DNA from: Thermoactinospora rubra
GTDB lineage: Bacteria > Actinomycetota > Actinomycetes > Streptosporangiales > Streptosporangiaceae
NCBI RefSeq assembly: GCF_002093975.1
Contig: NZ_MSZZ01000042.1
Location: 62,001 to 126,000, forward strand
DNA length: 64,000 nucleotides
Reading direction: 5' to 3'
Shown here piece by piece: positions 1 to 9,098 of this stretch (the stretch's first letter is position 1; each line of letters begins with the position of its first letter). A program made the position numbers and the translations under genes. A model generated the notes under the pieces. The model did no database searches, had not been told where the DNA came from, and saw only the letters and a program-made list of their open reading frames with translations.

Positions 1-26
1 GCTTGGCCTAACGCGTCGCCCACAGG

Positions 27-97
27 TTGTCCACAGACCGGCGAGAACTGTCCACAGGAACACGGCCACTTTTCCACAGGCACGGCGGTTATCCACA
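27..97 (+). promoter_or_regulatory. Cluster of four DnaA-box-like 9-mers
   Basis: Four 9-mers in the same orientation match or nearly match DnaA boxes: TTGTCCACA (27-35), CTGTCCACA (48-56), TTTTCCACA (70-78) and TTATCCACA (89-97). TTATCCACA is the E. coli consensus and TTGTCCACA the Streptomyces-type one. Start-to-start spacing is 21, 22 and 19 bases, about two helical turns, so bound DnaA would sit on one face. A weaker TCGCCCACA lies at 16-24. The cluster ends 93 bases before the ATPase gene. It may be the edge of an origin region lying to the left, a DnaA-titration site, or a DnaA-controlled promoter; no dnaA or dnaN is visible here. Confidence 0.7.
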
Positions 98-190
98 GGC
101 AGCGGATTTCATGCCGGTGCGGTCATTCGGCGGGCCTACCTTTGTCGCGGGCGTTACCTTGACCGTCGTCGCAACCGAGGGAGTCGGCAC

Positions 191-3100
191 ATGCGGATCA
201 TGCTCACCGTGCTCGATGAGCGCGGCGATCGTGACGTTGTCGTGGAAGGCGCGGAAACCGTCACCGTCGCGCAGGTCGCCGAGGCCCTTCAGGGCGAATC
301 CGAACCGCTCGCCAAAGTGGTACGGCTCAGCCGCGCCCGCGCTCCTTACGGAATCGCCCGCCCAGACCGGTCACCGCATGACGACGCGACTCCGGACCAG
401 GACCCCGCCTCCCCAGCCCAGGCACCGCATGGCCCCGCACGCCCCTTCCAGGCGCGGCCCGGTTTCACAACGTCAGCCACCCAGCCCCCGGCTCCCCCAA
501 GCGCTGCGGACCGGCACTCCGTCACGACATCCGCCGCCGACCCGGCTCGCCCTGACGGCCTGGCGCCGGCAGGCCCCACGCTGTGGCGCAACGGGCACGA
601 GCTGGACCCGCGTGCACCCGCCCGCGCCGTCCTGCGCGACGGCGACCGAGTGACGCTCCACGAGGCCCTGGCCGGTTCCACCGTGATCGACGAGCCGGGC
701 GGCGTGGTGGAGGTCCGGGTCGTGGGCGGCCCGGGTTCTGGCGCCGTCCACCGGCTCGGCATCGGCATCCACGTCATCGGGTCCGACCCGGCGTGCGCGG
801 TCGCCGTGCCAGACGCCTCCCTGGCCCCGGAGGCCGCCGTCCTGCGCGTCACGCCCGAGGCGATCACCGTCGAGCCCGTACGGCAGGCGCCGCCGGAGCC
901 TGCCCTCAGGCCGAAGCTCAAGGGCAGATACGCCGAGGATGTCGCGGCGCTCCTCGAACGCGCGGAATCACGCTCCTTGGACCGCTCCACCCGACCTGGC
1001 GCCCTCGCGAACGCCACGCCGCGCCGTACGCCAGAGGACCACGAACCTCCCCCGGTGAGCCGTCACCCGACGCCGCTCCCGCCCGGGCACCGAGGCCGAT
1101 CCGGCCCGGGCGTCCCCGGATCCCGAGCCCACCCAGAGACCCCCACGTCACATGACGAGCCCGGCCCGGCGCGCCACCACGCGACCCCGCGTGAGGTCGG
1201 CTCCGCCGCGCCCACCCCACCGGGGCGCGGACGCGAGAGCCCATGGGCGGGGCCCGCCTCCTCGATCGACCTGCTGCTGGACTTCCTCCCCTTGGAGGAC
1301 CGGCGCGACTGGCCGGAAGGAAGCCTGCTGACCTGCGGCGCGTCCGTGCTCACGCTGGCCGCGATCGAGCCGCCGGACGCTCACCTGGCTCCCACCCCCG
1401 AAGGCGGCCTCGCCTACAACCGCCCGCCGCGGCTGCGCCGTCCCGAGACGCCGCGCCGGTTCGAACGCCCCAAGGAGCCGGGCCGGACGGAAGGCATCCG
1501 CCTGCAGCTGCTCGCGGCCGTGCTGCCCGCCCTCCTGGGCCTGGGTCTCGCGCTCGCTCTCCGGCAGTGGTACTTCCTGCTGATCGCCCTGATGACGCCG
1601 CTCATCATGATCGGCCAGTGGTGGAGCGACCGCAGGCACGGGCGCAGGCGGCACCGGCAGGCGCTCAAGGAGTACCAGTCCAGGCTCGAGACGTTCGAGC
1701 TAAGCGTCGAGGAGGCGAGGAGGCTCGACGAGCTGGCCCGCCGGGCGGACGCCCCCGACGCGGCCGAGCTCCTGCTGACCGCCACCGGTCCCCGCAGGCG
1801 GCTGTGGGAGCGCCGCATCCACGACGCCGACGCCCTTCGGCTGCGGGTGGGCCTGGCCGACCTGCCCGCCAACCTGGAGCTCGTCGAAGAGCAGGGCGCC
1901 CGCCTGGACCCGCCGACGTGCCGGGCCGTCCCTGTGACGCTGGCCATGCGCCGCCTGGGCGTGGCGGGCGTGACGGGACCCCGCGACACGTCCACGGCGC
2001 TCGCGAACTGGCTGATCGGCCAGGCCGCGATCCTGCACAGCCCACGCGACCTCGCCATCGTGGTGCTCTCCGCGCACGCGGACGGCGAGTCGCGCTGGGG
2101 CTGGGTGCGCTGGCTGCCGCACTGCGCGGCCCGCCACAGCGCCCTGTCGGCCGACGGCGCGGCACTCGTCGGCGCCGACCCCGAGACGGCGGCCCGCAGG
2201 ATCGCCGAGCTCAACGCGCTCATCGACGAACGCCTGAACACCACGATCCCCGACCGCGGCAAGATCCCCACAGGCTGGGACGACCTGGGCGGCCCCGCCA
2301 CCCCGACCGAACCGGCCTTCGCCCCCTACGACGCCCGCCCGTTCGACGTGCTGGTCGTCCTGGACGGCGCGCAGGTGCTGCGGTCCCTGCCCGGCATGCC
2401 GCAGGTGCTCCGCCAGGGTCCTCGCGCAGGGGTCTACACGCTCGCGGTCGACGACGACCAGCGTCTGCTTCCGGAAGAGTGCGCCACGGTGGCGGCCTGC
2501 GGTCACGACGGCCTGGTACGGCTCCGCGGCGGCGGCCTCGACGCGCTCGGCCCGGTCGTCGCCGACCAGGTCGCGCCGTCCTGGTGTGATCGTGTGGGCC
2601 GTGCGCTCGCCGCGATCCGGGACGTCAGCAGGGAGGACCAGGCGGCCGGCCTGCCCGAGTCCGTCCGCCTGCTCGACCTGCTGGGCATGACGGCACCCGG
2701 CGGCGCGGAGGTGGCGTCCCGCTGGAAGGAGCGCGGCACCACCTCGGCCCTGATCGGCGTGGGACCCGAAGGCCCCTTCGCCGTCGACCTCGGCCTGGAC
2801 GGACCCCACGGGCTCATCGCGGGCACCACCGGCGCCGGCAAGTCGGAGCTGCTCCAGACGCTGATCTGCTCGCTGGCCGTCGCCAACCGCCCTGACCAGC
2901 TGACGTTCGTGCTGGTGGACTACAAGGGCGGCGCGGCGTTCAACGACTGTGTACGGCTCCCGCACACCGTGGGCATGGTCACCGACCTGGACGGCCACCT
3001 CACCCGTCGTGCGCTCGACTCGCTGGCCGCCGAGATCCGCCGCCGCGAACGCCTGCTGCTCGCCGCCGGGGCCAAGGATATCGACGACTATTGGGACAAG

Positions 3101-6100
3101 CTTCACCAAGCATCCGGGCCAGGCCCTTTCCCGCCACCCTCTGTCTCGGGTTCGCCTTACGGGCCTTCTGCACCGGTTCGCCCCTCGCCGCCCCGCTCGG
3201 GCCGCGCTCGTGCTTACGGGTCCGGCCATGCCGTCACATCGAAGGGCCAGGTCTCCGGTCACCGTTCGGGTGAGGAAGCAGGGATCGGCCCGCTTGAGGG
3301 TAATGTCGCGTTTGGGGATGCCGCCTTGGGGAGCCATGCCTCCCCGGCAGGCGACACCGTCCCCCGGAGGCGCCCTCCTTCCTGGGGTGACGGCTCCCGG
3401 CGGAGCGATGACGCCCTGGGAGGTGATGATTCCCCCAGCGGTGTGACGGTGCCAGGGGAGCGGGCTTTCCTTGAGAGCGAGGTGACATCGGCCAGGCGGG
3501 CGCTTGCGAGCGATGACGCCTTCGTGAGCTCGGCATTCAGCCCGCACCTAGCGACGTCCGGCCCAGGGCTCGGAACCTTCAGCTCTTGGCGTGGAGAGAC
3601 CGACCCGCAGCTCGACTCGGCCGACCCACAGCCCGGACGGCTGCGACCTCTCCCCCGCCTCGTGCTGATCATCGACGAGTTCGCGGCGCTCGTCGCCGAA
3701 CTCCCCGACTTCGTCACCGGGCTCGTCGACATCGCCAGGCGCGGCCGTTCCCTGGGCATCCACCTCATCCTGGCGACCCAGCGACCCGCCGGTGTGGTCA
3801 CCGCCGACATCCAGGCCAACACCTCCCTGCGCATCGCCCTCCGCGTCACCGAACCTGCCGAGTCGGCCGACGTCATCGGGGTGGCCGACGCGGCGCACAT
3901 CTCCCGCTCCACCCCGGGCCGGTGCTACGTCAGGTCGGGGGCTGCTCCCGCGACAGCCGTACAGGCCGCGAGAATCGGTGGCCGAAGCGTGACCGCGCAG
4001 TCCGGCGGCACCGTCCGGGTGTCCGAGCTGACGTGGCGCGGCCTCGGCAGGCCCCTTCCCCCCATGCAGGACAAGAGCGACGACTCGGGCACGAGCAACC
4101 TGGCGCTCCTCGTCGACGCGGTGGCCGAGGCGGCGCGACTCACCGGCGTGCCTGCCCAGCCGAGCCCATGGCTCGATCCCCTTCCCTCGCAGGTGGTCCT
4201 TGACGACCTCGTCGCCCCACGAGTCATCTCACCTGCGGGCGTCATGTCCACTGCCGGTGCCACACCCACGGCCGGTGCTGCCGTCACCGACGGCGCCCTC
4301 TCTGCCAGTGGCTCCCCCTCCGCCAGCGGTGCCACCTCCACCGACAGCCCCAGGGTTGGCACCAGCACCTCAGGCGGCCCGACACCCGCGCCCGTCCCTC
4401 TTACGGCACGCACGCCGTCTGGCGCACGCCCTGGCCACCGCTCCCCTGACGACCTTCACCCGCGCGACCAAGCCGACGCGAACCTCCTCGGTCCCGGCGG
4501 CTCATCCTCACCAAACCCGGCGTATCACCCGGAAGGCACCGAAGCCCCGAGTCATCACGAACAAGGGTCTGTGGCCATCGCGCCTCTCGCGTTCGGCGTC
4601 ACGGACCTCCCCTGGGCGCAGGCTCGCCGCCCCCTCGTGCTCGACCTGGAGCACGGCGGTCACCTGCTCATCGCGGGAAGCGCCCGCACCGGCAGGTCAA
4701 CGGCCCTGCGCACGATCGCGGGCGCCATCGCCGCCCGCACGTCTCCGGCCGACGTCCACCTTCACGCGATCGACTGCGGTTCCGGAGCGCTGCTGCCCCT
4801 CGTCGCTCTCCCCCACTGCGGCGCGGTCGTCACGCGGGACCAACTCGACCGCGTCGAACGCCTGCTGACCCGGCTGCGCGCGGAAGTAGGACGCCGCCAG
4901 CAGCTCCTCGCCGAAGCCGGTCATGCCTCGCTGGCCGAGTACCGCCGGGCGGGCAACCGCTTGCCCTGGCTGGTGCTCATGGTGGACCGGTGGGAGGGGT
5001 ACGTGGCGGCCTTCGAGGGCTACGACTACGGCCGGCTCACGGAGAGCCTCCTCCACCTGCTGCGCGAAGGCGGGGCCGTGGGCCTGCGCGCCGTCGTGAC
5101 CGGTGACAGATCGGCGCTGATCGGCCAGGTCTCGACCGTGTTCGACGAACGCCTCATCCTCCGCCTCGCCGACCCCAGCGACTACGGCCTCGCGGGCCTG
5201 CCGATCAAGGACCTTCCCTCGACCATGCCGCCCGGCCGCGCCGTGTCGATGGGCGAACACGGGATCGTCGAAAGCCAGGTCGCGCTCCTGGACCCTGACC
5301 CGTCCGGTCCGGCTCAGGTGGCCGCACTCCAGGCGCTGGCCCGCCTCGCCTGGGCTCCCGCCCATCAGGTAGCGCATGAGCCGGCACCGCCGGATGCAAC
5401 GCTCGCGCGGAACCATGGGCGTGGCGCGAGAGGACCTGACGCCGCTGCGGAGACCGTGCGCGAGAAGAGGCATGGCGATCGCCATACCCGAGCCGACGCG
5501 GCACCCACCGCTTCAACCTACGAAACCGCGCCTCCATGCTCACCGGAGTCCCCGCCATCGCTGAAGCTCCACCGGTCGCCAGAGTCTCTTCCATGGCCAG
5601 AATCGGCGTCTCAGGGGTCGCCCGAGTCTCCTCCATCGACAGAGTCAGCGTTTCGGGTGCCGTCTGAGTCTCCTCCATCGCCGGAACCGGCGTCTCGGAC
5701 GTCGCCGAGATCCCACATGGCCGGCTCCGGGCCCCCCACCGCCGGTCACCCAGGTGACCAGGGCGGACAGGACACACCCGCCCTGCCCCCTCGCACTTCC
5801 GTCGAGCCAGCCTCGGGCGCGGCACCCGGCCAGTACGGCATCGGCGGACATCGCGGGCGGGAGGATATGGACGCCGCGCACCGCCCCCAAGCGGACGAAC
5901 CCCGCCACGATGCCCCAGCGTCCCGGCTCTTCGGGCGTTCGCGAACCGCGTCCGCGAACCGCAAGAGCGGCCGATCTCCTTGGGTGTGGGACGGCGAACC
6001 GCCCTTGCGGGTCGACGCGCTGCCCTCGCGGATCACGATGAGCCAGACCCTGGACCTCGACCCGGCCTTCGTGCCACCGTCCCCGTTGTGGGCGCTCATC

Positions 6101-6976
6101 GGAGCGGGCGGCGATGCGTTGACCCCCATGGGGCTGGACCTCCTCGCCCACGGTCCCGGCGCCGTCATCGCCGGACCGCCACGCTCCGGCCGCTCGTCGG
6201 CCCTGATGACCGCGGCCCTCTCGCTCATCGGCCAAGGCACGCCGGTCATCGTCGTCACGCCCCGGCGCAGCCCCCTGCGTGCTCTGGAGGGCGCGCATGC
6301 CGTACTGGACGGAGACGGCACCGTCCTCAGCATCCGCGCCATGGGATCGGCACCCAGCACGGCCAGCGGCAAGGCGGCTGGGCTCGCCGCGAGCGTCGTC
6401 GCAGACGAGAGCGCCCCCGGCAACGCCGCGACAAGCAACGAACACCCGCTCATGCACCGGGACGGTGACGCGGCGGCTCACGCCTCCCATGCCACCGGCG
6501 ACTCCGCCATCGGCCACGAAGCGGATGCCTTCGCCGCCCAAGAGGCCGACCGGCCATACATCACAGGATCCGAGGCCGGCACAGGAGCCGGGGACGCTGG
6601 GGTTGTCTCGGGCCTCACGTTCGAGGGCATCGTGGCCCGGCTCGAACGCTACGTGGTGATCGTGGACGACGCCGAGCTGGTCGATCCCGACGGCTCGGTC
6701 GGGATGCTGCTCAGCGAGATCCTGCGCACCGGCAGGGACGGCGAGCACGGCCTGATCATCGCCGGAGCTACGGGCGACCTGGCCACCGCCTACCGGGGGT
6801 TCGTCGCCGAGGCGCGCAAGTCCCGTACGGGCCTGCTCCTCGCCGTCCAGAGCCCGGCGGACGGCGACCTCTTCACCGTACGGCTACCGCGGGGCACGGT
6901 CGGCGGCCCGCCGGGCCGTGGCCTGCTCGTCACCATGGGCACCCTGACGCCGATCCAAGCCGCGCTTCCCGACTAG
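191..6976 (+). CDS. FtsK/SpoIIIE-family type VII secretion ATPase (EccC/EssC-like), expanded
   Basis: Membrane-anchored motor ATPase expected to drive export of WXG100-type substrates. Order: ubiquitin-like N-terminus, FHA-like region (about 170-395), two membrane helices (about 440-485) and three FtsK-type ATPase domains. Domain 1 has Walker A GTTGAGKS (about 878-885) and Walker B LVLIIDEF (about 1157). In domains 2 and 3 the Walker lysine is Arg (ARTGRST about 1496, PRSGRSS about 1995). At 2261 residues it is about 780 longer than its paralogue at 26997-31430. The excess is Pro/Ser/Gly-rich linkers, including about 170 residues between Walker A and B of domain 1 (about 971-1150) and about 85 inside domain 3. 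The start matches the paralogue's N-terminus and has GAGGGAG upstream. Confidence 0.9.
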   Translation: MRIMLTVLDERGDRDVVVEGAETVTVAQVAEALQGESEPLAKVVRLSRARAPYGIARPDRSPHDDATPDQDPASPAQAPHGPARPFQARPGFTTSATQPPAPPSAADRHSVTTSAADPARPDGLAPAGPTLWRNGHELDPRAPARAVLRDGDRVTLHEALAGSTVIDEPGGVVEVRVVGGPGSGAVHRLGIGIHVIGSDPACAVAVPDASLAPEAAVLRVTPEAITVEPVRQAPPEPALRPKLKGRYAEDVAALLERAESRSLDRSTRPGALANATPRRTPEDHEPPPVSRHPTPLPPGHRGRSGPGVPGSRAHPETPTSHDEPGPARHHATPREVGSAAPTPPGRGRESPWAGPASSIDLLLDFLPLEDRRDWPEGSLLTCGASVLTLAAIEPPDAHLAPTPEGGLAYNRPPRLRRPETPRRFERPKEPGRTEGIRLQLLAAVLPALLGLGLALALRQWYFLLIALMTPLIMIGQWWSDRRHGRRRHRQALKEYQSRLETFELSVEEARRLDELARRADAPDAAELLLTATGPRRRLWERRIHDADALRLRVGLADLPANLELVEEQGARLDPPTCRAVPVTLAMRRLGVAGVTGPRDTSTALANWLIGQAAILHSPRDLAIVVLSAHADGESRWGWVRWLPHCAARHSALSADGAALVGADPETAARRIAELNALIDERLNTTIPDRGKIPTGWDDLGGPATPTEPAFAPYDARPFDVLVVLDGAQVLRSLPGMPQVLRQGPRAGVYTLAVDDDQRLLPEECATVAACGHDGLVRLRGGGLDALGPVVADQVAPSWCDRVGRALAAIRDVSREDQAAGLPESVRLLDLLGMTAPGGAEVASRWKERGTTSALIGVGPEGPFAVDLGLDGPHGLIAGTTGAGKSELLQTLICSLAVANRPDQLTFVLVDYKGGAAFNDCVRLPHTVGMVTDLDGHLTRRALDSLAAEIRRRERLLLAAGAKDIDDYWDKLHQASGPGPFPPPSVSGSPYGPSAPVRPSPPRSGRARAYGSGHAVTSKGQVSGHRSGEEAGIGPLEGNVAFGDAALGSHASPAGDTVPRRRPPSWGDGSRRSDDALGGDDSPSGVTVPGERAFLESEVTSARRALASDDAFVSSAFSPHLATSGPGLGTFSSWRGETDPQLDSADPQPGRLRPLPRLVLIIDEFAALVAELPDFVTGLVDIARRGRSLGIHLILATQRPAGVVTADIQANTSLRIALRVTEPAESADVIGVADAAHISRSTPGRCYVRSGAAPATAVQAARIGGRSVTAQSGGTVRVSELTWRGLGRPLPPMQDKSDDSGTSNLALLVDAVAEAARLTGVPAQPSPWLDPLPSQVVLDDLVAPRVISPAGVMSTAGATPTAGAAVTDGALSASGSPSASGATSTDSPRVGTSTSGGPTPAPVPLTARTPSGARPGHRSPDDLHPRDQADANLLGPGGSSSPNPAYHPEGTEAPSHHEQGSVAIAPLAFGVTDLPWAQARRPLVLDLEHGGHLLIAGSARTGRSTALRTIAGAIAARTSPADVHLHAIDCGSGALLPLVALPHCGAVVTRDQLDRVERLLTRLRAEVGRRQQLLAEAGHASLAEYRRAGNRLPWLVLMVDRWEGYVAAFEGYDYGRLTESLLHLLREGGAVGLRAVVTGDRSALIGQVSTVFDERLILRLADPSDYGLAGLPIKDLPSTMPPGRAVSMGEHGIVESQVALLDPDPSGPAQVAALQALARLAWAPAHQVAHEPAPPDATLARNHGRGARGPDAAAETVREKRHGDRHTRADAAPTASTYETAPPCSPESPPSLKLHRSPESLPWPESASQGSPESPPSTESAFRVPSESPPSPEPASRTSPRSHMAGSGPPTAGHPGDQGGQDTPALPPRTSVEPASGAAPGQYGIGGHRGREDMDAAHRPQADEPRHDAPASRLFGRSRTASANRKSGRSPWVWDGEPPLRVDALPSRITMSQTLDLDPAFVPPSPLWALIGAGGDALTPMGLDLLAHGPGAVIAGPPRSGRSSALMTAALSLIGQGTPVIVVTPRRSPLRALEGAHAVLDGDGTVLSIRAMGSAPSTASGKAAGLAASVVADESAPGNAATSNEHPLMHRDGDAAAHASHATGDSAIGHEADAFAAQEADRPYITGSEAGTGAGDAGVVSGLTFEGIVARLERYVVIVDDAELVDPDGSVGMLLSEILRTGRDGEHGLIIAGATGDLATAYRGFVAEARKSRTGLLLAVQSPADGDLFTVRLPRGTVGGPPGRGLLVTMGTLTPIQAALPD

Positions 6977-7012
6977 CGATGTGAGGGCACGTCTCAGGTA
7001 GTCCGATCCGGT

Positions 7013-7060
7013 GCGTGTGCCGACCGCACTCGCGTACCGCATCGCGCGGCCGGCACACGC
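7013..7060 (+). terminator. Possible terminator hairpin after the ATPase gene
   Basis: A perfect 10-bp inverted repeat, GCGTGTGCCG (7013-7022) and CGGCACACGC (7051-7060), encloses a 28-base GC-rich loop 36 bases after the stop codon. There is no T tract. It could end the ATPase transcript and possibly the convergent one from 8009. The rest of 6977-7190 shows no gene. Confidence 0.45.
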
Positions 7061-7190
7061 CATCCGAACAAAGGCCCGCGAGGGGGCGGCATCGAGAACC
7101 GCGCCGGGAACCTCGTCGCCGCGCCGCCCCGGCGCCGGTCGCGCCTTCAGCAAACGCCGAGCCCCTCACAGAGCGATACGGCCACGCACT

Positions 7191-8009
7191 TCACCGGAAG
7201 GCGGACACGTGCTCGGTCACCCACTGGGCGAACGTGCGTGCCGGGCGGCCGGTGACCTCCTCGACCGTGGGCAGCACGATCGACCCTTCCGCCGGCGGGT
7301 TGTTCTCCAACTCCATGGCGAAGTCGATGTACTCCTCCGGAAAGCCCGAAGCCCGCATCTCCTCCCTGGCCTCCGCCTCGGTCAAAGGCTCGAACTCAAC
7401 GGGGCGGCCGATGGCCGTACCGATGACTGCCAGCTTGTCGGACAGGCTGAGCGCCTCGGGGCCGGTCAGGGCGTAGGCCTTGCCGGCGTGGCCGTCCCGC
7501 GTGAGGGCGACGGCGGCCACCGAGGCGATGTCGGCTTCGTGGACCATGGCGCTCAGGGCCCCGCCGTCGTACCGTCGCACCCGCCCCTCGGCCTTGATGG
7601 ACTCGGCGTAGTCGAGCGCGTTGGCCATGAACTCCACCGGCCGCAGGTGGGTCCATCCCAGGTCGCTCTTGTCGAGCGCCTCCTCGACCGTGCTGGGATC
7701 CCAGCCGCCCAGGACCGTCACGCGCTGCACGCCGGCCTTCGCAGCGAGGTCGACGATCTCGTACCCGGTCCGCAGCGGCGTGCTGTCCGCGCCGTCGAAG
7801 GTGATGAGGTGGAGGCCGGTGACGCCGTCCAGCCAGGCCTCGACGGTGTGCGGCGCGGTCAGGTCGCCCTCGACGACCTCGACGCCGTCGGGGAGACCGG
7901 CGGCCGCGGGATTGCGCGTGAGGGCCCGGACGTGGTGGCCCTCGTGGACCAGCTGGTTGACGAGGTGGCGGCCGACGGTTCCCGTTGCTCCGGTCACGAG
8001 GATGGTCAT
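7191..8009 (-). CDS. NmrA-like NAD(P)-binding protein
   Basis: Atypical short-chain dehydrogenase of the NmrA/HSCARG type, usually an NAD(P)H-dependent quinone reductase or redox sensor; the substrate is unknown. The N-terminus carries the Rossmann motif GATGTVG (residues 7-13) after a hydrophobic beta strand. The middle reads like an NmrA protein, with repeated segments such as HLRPVEFMANALDY. The ATG at 8009 was chosen because the Rossmann strand starts at once and GGAGAGG lies 11 bases upstream; an in-frame ATG further upstream would add 23 residues of no recognisable content. At 272 residues the length is usual. It stands alone, with convergent transcription on its downstream side. Confidence 0.85.
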   Translation of the reverse strand: MTILVTGATGTVGRHLVNQLVHEGHHVRALTRNPAAAGLPDGVEVVEGDLTAPHTVEAWLDGVTGLHLITFDGADSTPLRTGYEIVDLAAKAGVQRVTVLGGWDPSTVEEALDKSDLGWTHLRPVEFMANALDYAESIKAEGRVRRYDGGALSAMVHEADIASVAAVALTRDGHAGKAYALTGPEALSLSDKLAVIGTAIGRPVEFEPLTEAEAREEMRASGFPEEYIDFAMELENNPPAEGSIVLPTVEEVTGRPARTFAQWVTEHVSAFR

Positions 8010-8135
8010 GAATGCGTTCGCCTCTCCGAAGGGGCCTGTGAGGGATTCGAGAAGCACGCTATGAGCCATTGCGGACAAGGAGCTTCCGCATTGGAGAGGG
8101 AAGATCGCCAGATCCGCCCTGCCCGACTGGTCGCA

Positions 8136-8157
8136 GGCCCGGCCACATGACCGGGCC
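8136..8157 (-). terminator. Terminator hairpin for the Tad operon
   Basis: GGCCCGG (8136-8142) and CCGGGCC (8151-8157) form a 7-bp stem around an 8-base loop, 11 bases beyond the last stop codon of the minus-strand pilus operon. No T run follows, as is common in actinomycetes. The remaining sequence up to the NmrA start must hold that gene's promoter, which I could not place. Confidence 0.5.
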
Positions 8158-8168
8158 CCCGCGACGCC

Positions 8169-9098
8169 CTACTTCCGCACCGTCGCCTGGATCTCGTCCA
8201 CCTGGATGCGAGCCGTCGTCGCCACCTCGCCAGGCGGCAGGTTGAACGCCGGTTCGCTGGTGACCGTCCAGTGCTGGGTCACGGTGATCGTGTACCGCCC
8301 GCCCAGCGACGACTTGCTGTACTTGATCCAGCACCCCGACGCCAGCGAGGCGCCCTTGTGGTACGGCGGGCACGTCGGCCCGTCCTTGACCTGTCCCGGA
8401 CCGTTGGTCTTGATCTCCACGCGCGACGGCCTGGCGGTGATCGTCGCCCTCAGCTGCGGGAACCCGGCGACCTCGGCCGTGACGGACAGCGGCTCGACGG
8501 GCTGCACGCCGATCCAGGTCTCCAGCCCGACGTAGGAACGCCCGTCCGGCGGGTTGATCGTGATGACCGGCTCGGGAAGCGTCAGGTTCGCACGCGCGAT
8601 CTTGGCCAGGTCCCACGGGTCGATGACCTGGTCGTTCTCCTGGACCGGCACCTGCAGGATGACCCGCCACTTGGGCTCGGTGCGCTGGTAGCAGGCCGCG
8701 CCCTCGGGCGTCTTGTCGTCCGTCAGCAGCCAGAAGATCTTGCCAGGCTCGTTCTCGTACTGCTTGTACTCGGCCAGCAGCTGGTTGACGATGTAGTCCA
8801 CCAGGTCCCCGATGATCGGGAAGTTGGTGAAGACCTTCTGGATGCCGGTGAGCCAGTCCACCATCTCCTGGTAGGTGAACTTGGGCTCCCACCAGCACTT
8901 GGGCGGGTCGAAGTCGGGTGGCATGTGCACCTGGCCGCCGCTCTTGTGGCCGCTGCCGGAGACCCGCACCTGGGTCTCGATGTAGTACTGCCGGCCGTCG
9001 CCCCCGCCGCCGACGCCGGGGTCCGCCGTGGCGGGGACGGCGGCGAGGGACAGCAGGGCAACGATCGCCAACGCCAGCGTGAGCAGTCGCCGCGTCAT
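8169..9098 (-). CDS. Secreted protein of the Tad locus
   Basis: A 309-residue exported protein of unknown function, last gene of the pilus operon. It starts with a clear Sec signal peptide: MTRRLL, a hydrophobic core, and a likely cut at ATA|D (residues 25/26). The mature part is rich in Trp, Tyr and Pro and contains a Cys in PPKCWWEP; it may fold as beta-rich extracellular modules. I chose the ATG at 9098 rather than the GTG at 9104 because AAGGAG sits 5 bases before the ATG but touches the GTG. The ATG overlaps the upstream stop (ATGA), so the two are translationally coupled. A role in pilus anchoring or assembly outside the membrane is inferred from position only. Confidence 0.75.
   Translation of the reverse strand: MTRRLLTLALAIVALLSLAAVPATADPGVGGGGDGRQYYIETQVRVSGSGHKSGGQVHMPPDFDPPKCWWEPKFTYQEMVDWLTGIQKVFTNFPIIGDLVDYIVNQLLAEYKQYENEPGKIFWLLTDDKTPEGAACYQRTEPKWRVILQVPVQENDQVIDPWDLAKIARANLTLPEPVITINPPDGRSYVGLETWIGVQPVEPLSVTAEVAGFPQLRATITARPSRVEIKTNGPGQVKDGPTCPPYHKGASLASGCWIKYSKSSLGGRYTITVTQHWTVTSEPAFNLPPGEVATTARIQVDEIQATVRK

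Noticed and set aside
1700..3547. Long open reading on the minus strand opposite the first secretion ATPase gene (615 codons)
   Set aside because: It mirrors the high-GC codon pattern of the real gene, has no ribosome site or recognisable motif, and the plus frame has clear ATPase motifs throughout.
6977..7190. A tRNA or small RNA gene in the gap after the first ATPase gene
   Set aside because: The only structure is a 10-bp stem with a large loop; no cloverleaf, anticodon arm or T-loop motif is visible.
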